DNA of 64,000 nucleotides, taken from assembly GCA_020205615.1 (NCBI GenBank), contig CM035165.1, positions 25,338,950-25,402,949 of the forward strand, written 5' to 3'. This DNA comes from Panax quinquefolius (lineage: Eukaryota; Streptophyta; Magnoliopsida; Apiales; Araliaceae). Positions 44,735 to 58,290 of this stretch are shown here, piece after piece. A model generated the notes under the pieces. It searched no databases and was not told where the DNA came from. It worked only from the letters and a program-made list of their open reading frames with translations. The translations under genes were made by a program, and so were the position numbers. Position 1 is the stretch's first letter. The number at the start of each line of letters is the position of its first letter.

Positions 44735-45817
44735 TGTGACACCCCCAAAATTAGGTATACATCACCCATCTTGAGTCGCCAGATACATGGTGCAGAATTT
44801 AAATACAACTTAATAATACAACTATCGTGTATAATACGACAAAACATAAACTGTGAGTTTGAATACAAATATTGTCTACTAGAGATTATAAAAACTCAAA
44901 AGGAGTCCTCATTACAATTATTATCACACTATTTTTACGAATAGTGAGGGACTACAAAACGCACCATCTAGGACCATCACTGCATTTCCGACTAGTCCCA
45001 GCCTACGCTTCTCATTTCTTGAAGAAAACAAAGTGAAAGAAAGGGTGAGCTCAACTAGCCCAAAGAAGAAATATTATGACTAAGATAATGCGTAATAATT
45101 TATCGTTAGCCTTCAACAAAGTGTTAAACCGATAAAATATAATAACTATCAAGTTTAGCTGCAGTAATGAACAAGCAATCCATTAGAAGAGTCAAGTAGG
45201 GAATAAAATCTACTATCTTCTATGATTTAAAGGTTTTTCATCACATTTATCATTGGGACTCAAATTTTAATATATAATCCATATCATCGAATCACCCTCA
45301 GACTACTACCAATGATACTTTTTAGTATCACGATCATAAATTATCCATGCACTACGGGCCAAGGACATTCGTGTATTCATTAATGGTCATGATCATGCCA
45401 ACAACTGCTCATCAATGCATTACGGGCCAATGAGGACTTTTATCACATCATTTGTAACATTACTACCATGATTACAACCGAATAATCCTCGGTCATAATC
45501 ATACCAAGTCCATCTATGTACTAAAGCCATGTAGATGACTTTCAACAAAATATAAACATGAGGATGATGACAATGATATAAGAATTCAATAAAACAAGTT
45601 CAAGAATTAATTTATCTAGAACCGATAACGTCCAAATTGTCAACATGATCTTCGCTTTGTAGAGTTAAATTCAAGAATGCTCAAAAGAATATTTCCATGA
45701 AAAGATACTGGATGAAGCGCAAATATCAAAGATATTCCACTAATTTCATGGGTATAGAAGTCAAAGTTTTAACCAACTGAGTATAATAAAGAATGGAATA
45801 ACAAAAGAAATCACCAT

Positions 45818-47675
45818 TGAAAGTAGTATGCACACAAGCCAATCATGTTTGATGATAAAGCATATACTTTGTAACAATCTTATTCATTTATTAAATAAAG
45901 AGTATTAATTTATTAAAGGCTTTTAATTATCTACATGATGCTGTTTTATAATATGTGATAAACCCATAGTTTTAAGCAATACTTTTAGAATAATGATGAT
46001 GATCATTCTAATGAGATCTAAATTCTTAGAAAACTTAAAACTAAAATAGTTCCCAATCGTTGGATTACTAAATTGGGATTAGTGAATCCGGATAGATTGA
46101 TATATACATTGCTTGCTCATTGGATGAGGATGATTGATCTCATGATCATTTGTGTGGAGACACTAAAGTAAGTATGTAGGTGCTTATTGGAGAATAAGTT
46201 CACTGAACGTGGCTCGCTAAGGAATACCTAATGGAGTTTTACTTGTCTGTCAATAGGAATTCTTGTAGTGATAGTAGTATAAGTAATCCTTGGACTTGAG
46301 ATCATCATAGTATCTTGTGTATGATGAGTTATACTTTGACTTATTCCTTAAGACCCTTAGGGTTTATCAAAGGGTATGCTTGGGTATAACAAGTTATACA
46401 TGGAGATAATATATGATCAATAAAGAATCTACCACTTCTAGTAAAAGAAGAGAAATGTCCTATGTGATTCGATAAATGACAACCCAAAGAGTCCTTGGTT
46501 TAAGGCGAATGAAATTAGAAAGGAGTTTCTAATTTGCATTATTTGGAGTTGTGCATTTAAGAGTCGAAATACATATAATTAAATAAAATAAGACTTGACA
46601 AAGAATTCCATGTCTTATATTTAATTGGGACATTGTATGGTGGAAGGATTGAATGCATTTCAGTAACTATTTACTCAAAGGTTCTTTTATGATTAATGTT
46701 GAAATCTATATTATCCGAAAGTCGTTGATCGCTAGGGAGGCTTATCCTATTGTAGAATAAATATTATTTATTTAAATAAATTACTTGTTTAATTTATTTA
46801 TTTAAATAAGATTAGAATTGTTCTAATTGATTTATTCACAACCTAGGTTTAATATGGAGAACCTAAAGGGTCACACCATAAAAGGAAGAATGATTATTTA
46901 AGAAGTTAATGGCATAATCGTAATAATATGTTATGTATATTTAATTTAATCTATGGTGATAGAATAAATTAAATAGCTTAATATTTATTATTTAATATTT
47001 TAGAAATATTAAATATAAATTAATAAGAGGAGTCTTATTAATATTATTACAATTATTATTATTATTTTAATTTCTAAAAGAGTTTAGGAATTAATTTAAT
47101 ATAAGTACTCTCATTTATTCCTAATTGGATTAGAAGAAAAATTAGTTAAAGGAGTTTAATTAATTATCCCTAATAAGATTAGGGAGCCCCTTTAATTAAA
47201 AAAGGGTTTAATTAAATAATACCTTATTTTAATAGGGTTACTTTATATCTTTATAAGAAGAGTCTTATATCTCGATATCAAGACTACGTTATAATTCCAA
47301 TGGTTGGAGAGTACGCTCCTTTTCTATAGAGATAGAAAAACTAGGGTTAGTAACCACCCATCTTCTTGAATCCTTCTTCTTCCTTGGTGGATCACCCCTG
47401 AGGCCAAACACTTGGGTGGCTAACGCGTTGATCAAAGGAAGGAACCAAACCCGGTGGATTCAAGTTGAACACGAAAAAGAATGGAGGTGAATTTGTACCG
47501 AGGAAGCTCGGATCTTCAAGGGTATGATTCTTGTTCTTCAATTTTCGTTTAATTAATAATTATGCATAAAGGGTGATCCGGGTATATGGTTTGTAAAATT
47601 TTAAACTCTTTTTTTTACACGTTTCCGCTTTATTTGTGCAATTTGATTGCGTTCTTGAATATTACAAACCTAACA
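45818..47675 (+). repeat. Copia 5' LTR (1858 bp)
   Basis: It starts TGAAAGTAGTATGCAC and ends ACAAACCTAACA. A TATA-like CTTTATAAGAAG lies near 47249-47260. Confidence 0.9.
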
Positions 47676-47676
47676 G

Positions 47677-47689
47677 TGGCATCAGAGCC
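47677..47689 (+). other. Copia primer binding site
   Basis: TGGCATCAGAGCC, one base after the LTR, complementary to initiator-Met tRNA with a single T-to-C difference. Confidence 0.9.
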
Positions 47690-49161
47690 AAACCTTTATG
47701 CGAATTATTAATTGTTTTAATTTGATATGTATATTGATATGTGTTTAGAATAATTTAATTGGGCATAATTTTATTGTATAAAAAAAAAAAAAATTCTCGA
47801 AAACTGTTTTCGGAAACAGTTTTTTTTTTTTTATCGAATTCGTGGGTCACCTGTTACTTTTGATTTACAAAATTCGTGGGGCATGATCAGAGTTGCAGGA
47901 TTCTTATTCAATTATTTCATGATTCACGTGGTTATATATTATATATATAATATATGTTATAACATGCCCAGGATATTAACTGCAAAGGATTTCGTGAATC
48001 AATTTTGAAGGGAGCAGGTGATTTCATGGATAAGGAATATATATATTATATATATATTATGTATATACCGTATATATATATATATATATATATATATTAT
48101 GTATATGTAATATATATTTTAATAATTTTATAATTAAAATAAAAAGTTTATTTTAATTTTAAAATTAGATTTTATGCTAACTAATTAGAGTTGGAATTGA
48201 ATTCCATGATAACTAATTGGAGTTAAAATTGAATTCCATATTTCCTTAAATAAAGGTGTTTATTTAGATATGAAATAAGATTTCATATTATTCAAAATAA
48301 AAGAGTTTATTTGTGAATAAGAAAAGAGAATTCGTATTTCCTTAAATAAAAGAGTTTATTTAGATATGAAATAAGATTTCATATTATTCAAAATAAAGGA
48401 GTTTATTTGTGAATAGGAAAGAGAATCCGTGTTTCCTTTAATCAAAGTTTTTTTATATGAAATTGGATTCCATAATTAATTACAATAAAGGAGTTTATTT
48501 TGATTAAAAATTTTGATTAAAATAAAATAGTTTATTTTATTCAAAATTGGATAAATTAAAATAAAATAGTTTTATTTTAATTTAAATTTGGATTAAAATA
48601 AAGGAGTTTATTTTGATTCAAAATTAGATTTATACTAACTAAATTTGTCCATTAAATGATATCAATATATATATTATATGTTTATTATTCATGAGATGAA
48701 TGTTATTTATTGATGCATATGGTGATGTGAATGATAATAAATGGGATTGATTATGGACTATTGACCAATGTGATTGGATTTATTTTAGTTGGATGCATGA
48801 ATGTATGGGTTTTATTAAATGGGGTCTCATGTACCTCGCCTTCTCTAATTTTTCTTAATGTAAATTCTATCTCCTCCTATGTACTTTTCCTCGATCACGA
48901 TCAAGGTTTCTATTTATTTTAAATAGTTTTGTAATAAGAATAGTTAGAATTAATTTTGAAGAATTGGAGATCAAGGAGCAAGGAACGCTTGAAGACCCGT
49001 TTGTAATGGAGCCCGGGTTTAAATGTAATAATTATATTTAAATATTAATTCTTGCACCCTTAGGGTTTGACCTTTTGGTTCACTTGGTGGCTCTAGTGAA
49101 CCAAACTAGAATAAAAGTCCATAATCAATCCAGATAGAATATAGTATTCTATATGTGCATG

Positions 49162-49217
<56 letters not shown>

Positions 49218-49444
49218 TATGCAAACATTATATGTTTATTAATACGACGCGTATTTTATATATATATAATAATGCCGCTTAAACAAGATGAGACAAATTA
49301 ATAACAAAATCCTCAATTTTTATATTAAGTCCTAAGCGTTCAAAGATATTTGGAATATCGAACGCCGCCTTTCTAGCATGATAAAATTAATAGAGTATTA
49401 AATATTTAATATGAGTTTGTTGTGTCACCACAAGGCAAGTATTA
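47690..49444 (+). other. Copia leader, left part, with repeats
   Basis: Non-coding. It holds (TA)n at 48069-48098 and 49164-49211. Two tandem units of about 96 bases lie at roughly 48238-48430 (TTTCCTTAAATAAA through AGAGAATTCG), and dispersed GGAGTTTATTTTGATT motifs occur near 48491 and 48603. The hairpin motif TTGTGTCACCACAA is at 49420-49433. A 63-codon frame at 48731-48922 has no motif. Confidence 0.7.
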
Positions 49445-52120
49445 TGTGACGACCCAAAATAGGTATACATCACCCATTACGAGTTGTCAATACATGATGC
49501 ATGTAAACAACTACAACTTTATTACTACAACAGTAAAACTGTGAGTTTAAATACAAATATTATCTTCTAGACAATATCTATACTCAAATAAATCCTCATC
49601 ACATTTATTGATACATTATTTTACAAAAATGGTGAGGACTACTAAACAATCCTTTCTAAAACCTTCATTCCATACCCAGACTCGTACTCATTTATATTCT
49701 CGCCTCCCCGAGAAGAATGGAACAAAAGGAAAAGGGTGAGCTCAACTAGCTCAGTAAAGAATATTATGACTAAGATAATATACAACAAATTATCGTTAGT
49801 CTTCAACAGGGAAAAATTTAATAGAATACAATAGACAACAAATTTTAAATCAATATTCGCAGCGGAAGTAATAATTCATTAGAAGAGTTAAGTAGAGAAT
49901 GCAAACTACTATCTTCTATATATAAATTTAAAAGTTCATCGCTCATCTTTTATCCTCGTAACATCAATCCATAAACATCTGGAATCAAATATTCATCTTT
50001 GCACTACAGGCTAAAGATATTCATCAGTTGGTCATGTTCATTTAAACACCTGTTCATCTTTGCACTACAGGCCAAAGATATTAATCAGTCGGTCATGTTC
50101 ATCTCAACACTGCTCATCTTTGCACTACTACAGCCAAAGATATTCTTCAGAAATCATTCATCTTTGCACTATGTGCCAAAGATATTCAATAATATCATCA
50201 TTTAAGACTGAGGATGATGAAAAATATTTTTAAAGAAACGAATCCAGTGAAACAAAATGACAAGGATTAAGGATTAAGGATTCGTACTTTGTTTTATCCA
50301 TGTTCAAAAATACCTCAAAATAATCATAGTGGTGTAAAATTCAAGAATGATCAAAACATGGATACAATCAGAGCTAGTATCCAGAATAGATGTTTTGGAC
50401 AAAAAGAAGAAATTTTATTTTTCGGTGAATAGTGCCGTATACGTGAATAGTGTCAGATCGTGAATAAGGGTCAGATACGTGAATAGTAACTTCGACACCA
50501 AAAGATAGAAATTCCACAAAAACATTTTCACGCTTCATGAATAGTACTTGTGAATAGTAACTCGTGAATAAGAACTCATGAATAGTAACTTCGTGAATAG
50601 TAACTCATGAATAGTAACCCGACATGAAAAAGTTCCAAATTTGATAAAAGTTCCAACTAATATTTCAAAGATAATGATATTGAAGAAATAATATCATTAC
50701 GAAAAAAATAATATCCCTTGCCTCAAAGAATTAGTACGCCGGAAGGAAAGGCTCAAGTGATCTTGAATGCAACTTGTCTTGAACAAAGAACTCTCAAAGT
50801 ATCTAAATACTCACAAAATACGCTCAATAATATAGAGAGAAAGAGAGAAATCTTTGTTTCGGTGTGATTTTCAATTCTAACTTAGCCCCTCTATTTATAG
50901 GAAAATGTTAGCTTGTACCAAAGCAGACTTGACTGCCACCGATGGCTTTACTCGCTACTATTGCCACCCACCACATTTGAAATAAAATTCAGCACATTTC
51001 TTCACCAACCACAAGTGGGGCCCACTCAATTCTAGAATTTTCCACCAAAATCAATTATAACCCTAATTTCCGAATCGGTCACCTCTTAAAATTCATAACA
51101 AATCATTCGTTCATTTTAACGGTTCAAAATTTGTGGACATATACTCAACTTATGTATGTATAACATATCCAAAATTACAACGATCCAATGGTCGGATTAA
51201 AAATTATAACTCACGCAATACATCGTAAAAATACCGATTTGATTTTTAATACCTCCATTAAAACAAAATTATCGATAAAACACCTCAACATTAAATCATT
51301 CAATTATAACCACATAAAATAAATAAATCCATCGTTTATAAATATTTTCTTATCATATCAATAATTAATTATTCACAAATAATATTACGTAATCACAATT
51401 ATGACAACTGGTAGCTCCCGTGAAAGAGGGGCTTTCCGATAAGGATTTCTTTCATGGCGCGCAATTAGGTGACCAAACCTCCTCTTGACAGAACTTTCTA
51501 GACATTGCCAATAATGCTATCTAATAATATTATTTAAATAATATGAATTATTGATCCGATAATGGAGATAATGTGCAATTGACAATTATTGAACAACAAT
51601 AATATAAAATATCAACGCAAAGAATTATTGAATCAATAAAATAAAATATCGAATAGTAATTATTGTAACAATTATTGAGTAGTGCTTCTTCACGTAAGGA
51701 TCAATAATTGATGCAATACCGCAGTAATACCGCTGCAGGTAATACTTCTTTGTGCAACCAACGCCAGACATCGTATTTTAACCACCGTATTCCAACAGAT
51801 CTTAATTCAGTAATAACTACGCCGTTATTTTTAACCAACTTATATTTGTCGTTTCTTCATCCAATCGCTTTCCGTTATGGGGCCCATACACATATGGCTA
51901 CCTGGCGTCGCATTTAATATTCTGACGAAAAAGACGAATATTCCACGACCAAACGAATATTCCCCCACAACAATGAATATTTTATAACCACTTACTTATT
52001 TTGAAATATTTGCGTATTTTACCCTTAACTATCCACATTAATCAAATCAACCCTTACTATTTCAAAATAATAAATAAAGGAAATTCCTTTTTATTTAAAA
52101 TTTTTTTTCGGGGTCTTACA
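49445..52120 (-). mobile_element. Solo chromovirus LTR (2676 bp)
   Basis: Minus-strand LTR from TGTGACGACCCAAAATAGG to GGGGTCTTACA with TATTA at 49440-49444 and 52121-52125. It closely resembles the element C LTR, including the GTGAATAGTAACTC array (50415-50625) and TATA box (50891-50900). No internal DNA is present, so it is the product of recombination between the two LTRs of a former full element. Confidence 0.92.
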
Positions 52121-52713
52121 TATTAAGTATTTAAGATGTTAATTTATCACATTTGATGCTTATAAAGAAAATTGAACAATAATGTTTTGTTGTGTCACCA
52201 CAAGGATGATATTTTTCTTTTTTGAATATATGGAGTGCTAGGTCGGACTTAACTTGGATAATTTTGATTCGGATGTGCCACCACTTGATCAAAATAATCT
52301 AAGAGGCAAAAGAAAAGGAGTTGCATAGTTGATGTAATTGACAAAAGTTGTCTACCTATTTATTTATATATAGTTTGTTGTGTCACCACAAGGCTATATA
52401 CATTTGAAATGGGATCCTTATTCTCACTAGCAAATCTTTAATTAGATTTTTTGCCGAACTATATATGTGAGGGTAATATAGTTTGAAGAAAATAGTGGGA
52501 GATACCAATTTAAAACAAGACCTAAATTATTTTGGTAATTAATAAAAGAATGTATGTTAAAATGTTGTTAATTACAAATTCATTAACGTAATTTTACAAT
52601 GTCTAAATTACTATCACTGCGAAACATATTAGATGTTATTTAACCAAACCGTATTAAACGGATTGGTTAAGGAATTTGAGAATAGTTCTCATGGCATTTG
52701 AAAAAGTTATCTT
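52121..52713 (+). other. Copia leader, right part
   Basis: It contains two more copies of the hairpin motif TTGTGTCACCACAA, at 52190-52203 and 52378-52391. There is no gene before the gag remnant. Confidence 0.7.
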
Positions 52714-53400
52714 ATGTCCTTAATACGCCTATCCTCGCAATGGTTGCGAGATAATGCCTCCGAGGAAGACATTGCTACTTTTAGAAAGTGGCAAGATGAT
52801 GCACAGTTGGCTCAATGTATCATGCTCGCATCTATGAGTAACAAGCTTCAGCGTCAGCATGAAACTATGGATCCTTCTACTATATTCCTGCACATCAAGT
52901 AGTTGATGGTGAGGAAAGTAGGACTGATAGATATCAGATATCTAAGGAGCTCTTCCGATCTAGAATGACCGATGACACTACAGTACAGATAAAAGTCCTT
53001 AACATTATCAATTTGATTGATCAATTAGGACAATGAGTTTTTATCATGGATGGAGAGTTGAGCCAAGATTTGATCTTGCACTCACTCCCGAACTCCTTTC
53101 ACAATTGTTGTGAATTTTTCATATGAACAAGCTAGATATCAGCCTCGCTGATTGCTTAACATATTAAAAAATGTTGAGAGTCACTTTCCAACCAAGAAAG
53201 ATCAAGTCTTCTTTGGTAGGGGCCAAAGGATCTTCCTAAAAAAGAAGAACGATTCAAAGAAGGTAAATAGAAAGGCATAAACAAAGGATAATAAGAACAA
53301 AAGCGTCACGGATAGAAAAGGAGCTTGCTTCCACCGCAATAAGCTCGACACCGGAAAGAAAGCATGAGAAGCATCTTGCAGAGGCTAACCAAAGAAGCTT
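52714..53400 (+). pseudogene. gag: Copia gag remnant
   Basis: An open stretch at 52714-52902 reads RLSSQWLRDNASEEDIATFR and later MLASMSNKLQRQHETMDPST, recognisable as the copia gag domain. Beyond it the frame is broken by many stops, with pieces such as HFPTKKDQVFFG near 53175 and a Lys-rich stretch. A CFHRNKLD piece near 53328 is where a zinc knuckle would lie, but its cysteine spacing is lost. It cannot make a capsid protein. Confidence 0.8.
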
Positions 53401-53851
53401 AGTGAAGTTTTTGAAGCATAATACAATCTGAGCTTTTGTTCATGTTTTTTGAAATAAATTTTTCTTTAAGTCAAGGTTCTACTTGGGTATTGGATACCGA
53501 CTTTGGTTATCATAAATATAGATTTATGAAGGGACCAAGCAGAAGTAGAAAGCTAAACAAATATAAGTAATCCTATGTGCGGGAAATGTAACAAAGGTTG
53601 CCATATTAGCCATAGAAACTTATAGTTTAGCAATGCCTACGGGCAAATCTATTAAGACAATAAGTTGTTATTGTATTCCAGTTCTTGTTAAAAATATTAT
53701 TTCCATTTTATTGTTGGACAATGAAATCTTTGGTATTATAATTAAGAACAATTGTTGTTCTATTTATAATAATAATGTTTTGTATAGAACTGGAATATTA
53801 CTTAATAAATTTTGTATACTTGACTTACATGAAAATAATTTTGCATATTGA
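53401..53851 (+). pseudogene. Copia protease and pre-integrase remnant
   Basis: WVLDT-like protease active-site sequence is decayed near 53480 (GYWIPTLV in place of the usual pattern). The open frame 53633-53851 carries the following region with NNCCSIYNNNVLYRTGI, matching the segment before the copia integrase zinc finger. No intact catalytic Asp triad is seen. Confidence 0.65.
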
Positions 53852-54480
53852 ACAAATTAGTATAAGAAAAGGAGATGATCATTCAAAGAGTTGAATGCGT
53901 GTATTTGCTAAAATACAAGTGTGAATTATTTGAAAGGTTCAAAGAATCTGTAAGTGAAACAAATTGGCAATGTATTAAGATTCTTTGATTAGATCAAGGA
54001 ATAAATACTTGTGCAATAAGTTTCTAGATCATCTCAAATGGTTTTCTCATAATGGACACATCGTCGACACGCAATAATTGATTGATGTATCTGAATGAAA
54101 AATTGTACCTTGTTGGACATGGTGCGGTCCATAATGATTTTACCGACATTCCAGTATCCTTCTGGGATAATGTCCTAGAAATGGCTGCATATCTACGAAA
54201 ATGGTAACCTCAAAATCCGGCCCCAAGACTCCATAGTAACCTCAAAATCCTAATCTTAAGTATGTTAAGATAAGGGGTTGTCCAACTTATGTGAAAAGGT
54301 TTCAAAGGATAAGCTTGGGACAAGATTTTATAAGTGTCGATTTGTGGGACATCCGAAAGTAAGTTTAGGGTATATGTTCTATAATCTTAGTTAGCAAAAG
54401 GTGTTTGTTGCAAAATATGCTGCCTTCTAAGATAAAGATGTTTATCATTGAAGGGCTAGTGGGAGGATTATAGATCTTGA
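53852..54480 (+). pseudogene. Copia integrase remnant
   Basis: Scattered pieces remain, including NGTLLDMVRS-type sequence near 54100 in shifted frames, FTDIPVSFWDNVLEMAAYL near 54140-54195 and a GCPTYVKRF piece near 54275. These are the later half of the copia integrase. Catalytic residues cannot be followed through the stops. Confidence 0.7.
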
Positions 54481-54639
54481 AGAGTTCATGATCCACAAAA
54501 CACTATAAGTCAAATAAGAGGAACCTGTAGATAGACCTATTGTACCACAACCGAATCATAAATCTGGAATAGTACCGAAGATACCTAGGAGGTATGGATT
54601 CATCATGGATGATGATGATGAGGTACGCATCATAGAAGA

Positions 54640-54990
54640 TGATGATCCAGAGTTACATACGATGAGGTAAGAGTTCTAGTGTGTACAAAAGGGTCAGTGG
54701 GAGTGTCGTGAAATTTCTAGTATTATATGTTGATATACTACGGATGAGGAATTACATACCAATGCTACAATCAGTAAAGATAAAGTTGTCTAAACAATCC
54801 TCCATGAATGATTTGGGAAGAGTATCATTATTGGGGATGCAAATCTATATAGATAGATTTAAAAGGATGCTCAACTTAACCCAAGGAACGTATATTCATT
54901 TGATGCTAAAGTCGTTTAGCATGGCAAACTCCAAGAGATGTCTCGTGATGATGAGCTATGGAGTGTATCTCTCTTTATAGTCCCCACAGA
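54640..54990 (+). pseudogene. Copia reverse transcriptase remnant
   Basis: The open frame 54681-54980 contains VVKFLVLYVDILRMRN. The copia catalytic box is normally YVDD; here it is YVDI through loss or change of one residue, so the palm site is dead. SMNDLGRVSLLGMQIYIDR, the next conserved block, follows. Upstream fingers are not recognisable. Confidence 0.85.
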
Positions 54991-55560
54991 CTCCTGAAAA
55001 GAGAGATCGCATGAGTGACTATCATGTATGCAATGAAATATACAAGATCTAATGTTGATCTCATCATATTCGAGAAGATCAACGTAAGGCGTTGAAAAAT
55101 ATCTTAAAGTTCTTAACCGACACTAAGGATGTGAGCATACATGGTGGGTCTGAATTAAAACTAGAGGGCTTTATAGACTCAAGTTTTTCAGACAGACCAA
55201 GACGACCGAAAATCCACTTTAAGGTAAAGTGTTACCTTGAACAGTGGTGTAGTGAATTTGAAAGGTTCCAAATAGCAAAAGGTTGCTGGTTTAATGATAA
55301 AGACAAAGTATATAGCTGTAAATGAAGCTGCAAGTTGATTGTTTGGATGATAAGTTCATTACAGAACTAGGAATAGTTCCTAAGTCTCATCTTGGATCTA
55401 AACATGTGTTGTAGCACTTTCATTTGATTATAGGAATCATTAAAAGATGGGAAATCACTATAGAGATAGTGAACTCTCAAAAACAACATTACATATCCAT
55501 TAACTAAAGCTTATCCAATAGCAGGATAATCGTCACTTAGAGAAGAAGAGTATGAGATAC
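54991..55560 (+). pseudogene. Copia RNase H remnant
   Basis: The frame 55092-55325 begins MKNILKFLTDTKDVSIHGGS and includes LKLEGFIDSSFSD, where family members have the first catalytic Asp (kept here). The later part is shifted. Fragments to 55480 (ELGIVPKSHLGS-like, then KHVL and HLI) follow the expected order up to the end of pol. Confidence 0.8.
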
Positions 55561-55581
55561 CATGACGATTGACTTTAGTGC

Positions 55582-55591
55582 AAGTGGGAGA
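55582..55591 (+). other. Copia polypurine tract
   Basis: AAGTGGGAGA lies directly before the 3' LTR, the usual copia form. Confidence 0.9.
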
Positions 55592-55592
55592 T

Positions 55593-57451
55593 TGAAAGTA
55601 GTATGCACACAAGCCAATCATATTTGATGATAAAGCATATACTTTGTAACAATCTTATTCATTTATTAAATAAAGAGTATTAATTTATTAAAGGCTTTTA
55701 ATTATCTACATGATGCTGTTTTATAATATGTGATAAACCCATAGTTTTAAGCAATGCTTTTAGAATAATGATGATGATCATTCTAATGAGATCTAAATTC
55801 TTAGAAAACTTAAAACTAAAATAGTTCCCAATCGTTGGATTACTAAATTGGGATTAGTGAATCCGGATAGATTGGTATATACGTTGCTTGCTCATTGGAT
55901 GAGGATGATTGATCTCATGATCATTTGTGTGGAGACACTAAAGTAAGTATGTAGGTGCTTATTGGAGAATAAGTTCACTGAACGTGGCTCGCTAAGGAAT
56001 ACCTAATGGAGTTTTACTTGTCTGTCAATAGGAATTCTTGTAGTGATAGTAGTACAAGTAATCCTTGGACTTGAGATCATCATAGTATCTTGTGTATGAT
56101 GAGTTATACTTTGACTTATTCCTTAAGACCCTTAGGGTTTATCAAAGGGTATGCTTGGGTATAACAAGTTGTACATGGAGATAATATATGATCAATAAAG
56201 AATCTACCACTTCTAGTAAAAGAAGAGAAATGTCCTATGTGATTCGATAAATGACAACCCAAAGAGTCCTTGGTTGTAAGGCGAATGAAATTAGAAAGGA
56301 GTTTCTAATTTGCATTATTGGAGTTGTGCATTTAAGAGTCGAAATACATATAATTAAATAAAATAAGACTTGACAAGAATTCCATGTCTTATATTTAATT
56401 GGGACATTGTATGGTGGAAGGATTGAATTGTCACAGTAACTATTTACTCAAAGGTTCTTTTATGATTAATGTTGAAATCTATATTATCCGGAAAGTCGTT
56501 GATCGCTAGGAGGCTTATCCTATTCAGAATAAATATTATTTATTTAAATAAATTACTTGTTTAATTTATTTATTTAAATAAGATTAGAATTGTTCTAATT
56601 GATTTATTCACAATAGGTTTTAATATGGAGAACCTAAAGGGTCACACCATAAAAGGAAGAATGATTATTTAAGAAGTTAATGGCATAATCGTAATAATAT
56701 GTTATGTATATTTAATTTAATCTATGGTGATAGAATAAATTAAATAGCTTAATATTTATTATTTAATATTTTAGAAATATTAAATATAAATTAATAAGAG
56801 GAGTCTTATTAATATTATTACAATTATTATTATTATTTTAATTTCTAAAAGAGTTTAGGAATTAATTTAATATAAGTACTCTCATTTATTCCTAATTGGA
56901 TTAGGAAGGAAAATTAGTTAAAGGAGTTTAATTAATTATCCCTAATAAGATTAGGGAGCCTCTTTAATTAAAAGGGTTTAATTAAATAATACCTTATTTT
57001 AATAGGGTTACTTTATATCTTTATAAGAGGAGTCTTATATCAGATATCAAGACTACGTTATAATTCCAATGGTTGGAGAGTACGCTCCTTTTCTATAGAG
57101 ATAGAAAAACTAGGGTTTAGCCAACCACCCATCTTCTTGAATCCTTCTTCTTCCTTGGTGGATCACCTCTAGAGGCCAAACACTTGGGTGGCTAACGTTG
57201 ATCAAAGGAAGGAACCAAACCCGGTGGATTCAAGTTGAACATGAAAAGAATTGGAGGTGAACTTGTACCTAAGGAAGCTCGGATCTTCAAGGGTATGATT
57301 CTTGTTCTTCAATTTTTCGTTTAATTAATAATTATGCATAAAGGGTGATCCGGGTATATGGTTTGTAAAATTTTAAACTCTTTTTTTTTTTTACACGTTT
57401 CCGCTTTATTTGTGCAATTTGATTGCGTTCTTGAATATTACAAACCTAACA
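55593..57451 (+). repeat. Copia 3' LTR (1859 bp)
   Basis: It is nearly identical to the 5' LTR, with single-base changes and a few small indels. It is followed by the right duplication ACCAT. Confidence 0.92.
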
Positions 57452-58196
57452 ACCATGTATGCGATAGACCGCACAAAGCAGGTTATTCCAACAGAATAAT
57501 AAAGGATGGAACTTGGTCCCACGAACGCACGCACGGGATATTCCACGCGAATAATAAATAATGGAACCGGTCCAAAGATAAACGCATACAGACGAGGATA
57601 TTAAAGCGAATAATAAATAATGGAACCGAAGTCCCACAGAGCGCATGCATGCAGATATATAAAACGCTGAATAATAAAGAACGGAATATTAGAAGAATAT
57701 CACCATATATAGGGTAGCCCGCGTATACAGGTTATTCCTATAGAATAATAAATAATGTAATAAAAGAAGTTCTCTTCATGAATACAAAAGAAATAATACC
57801 CCTTACCGTATAAAAAATTGAATATAAGAGTAGGGAAGTAGCAGAATACTTTTCTATAGGTTCTCTTATAATTCTCTCTCTAGAGTTTCAGTGAATTCAT
57901 AAGAAATAATGAAGGAATGAGCTTCTATTTATAGAAGAATGGACTGCATAGTAACTAACTTATGAACGGTCCATATTGATTTACTTTTAAACGGACGATC
58001 CAGATTGGTTTACTATTAAAACTTAAAACAACGGTCCATACTGATTTACGATTAAAACTTTAAACCAGCGATCCATATTGATTTACTATTATAACTCCAC
58101 CAAATGTCCATATTGACTTACTATTATATCTTCAACCAATGCGAAAAATTAGCACATCTCCTCATGGAATAATATTGTACCCAAATACCGAATGCA

Positions 58197-58290
58197 CAAT
58201 ACTAGAGTGAATAGTAACCGGGTGAATAGTAACTCATGAATAGTAACTCAGTAAATAGTAACTCGTGTGAATAAGTAACTCATGAATAGA
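58197..58290. repeat. GTGAATAGTAACTC minisatellite in element D 3' LTR
   Basis: Five or six units, shorter than the array in the other D LTR (63585-63730), so unit number changed after insertion. Confidence 0.8.

Larger units (their letters stand above)
45818..57451 (+). mobile_element. Ty1/copia retrotransposon with near-identical LTRs and decayed genes
   Basis: LTRs of 1858 and 1859 bases; duplication ACCAT at 45813-45817 and 57452-57456; Met-tRNA primer site; polypurine tract. Remnants run gag, protease/pre-integrase, integrase, RT, RNase H, and integrase before RT defines Ty1/copia. The first 300 bases of the two LTRs differ at about four positions, whereas the coding region is full of stops. 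A solo LTR (49445-52120) is inserted in its leader. Confidence 0.88.
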
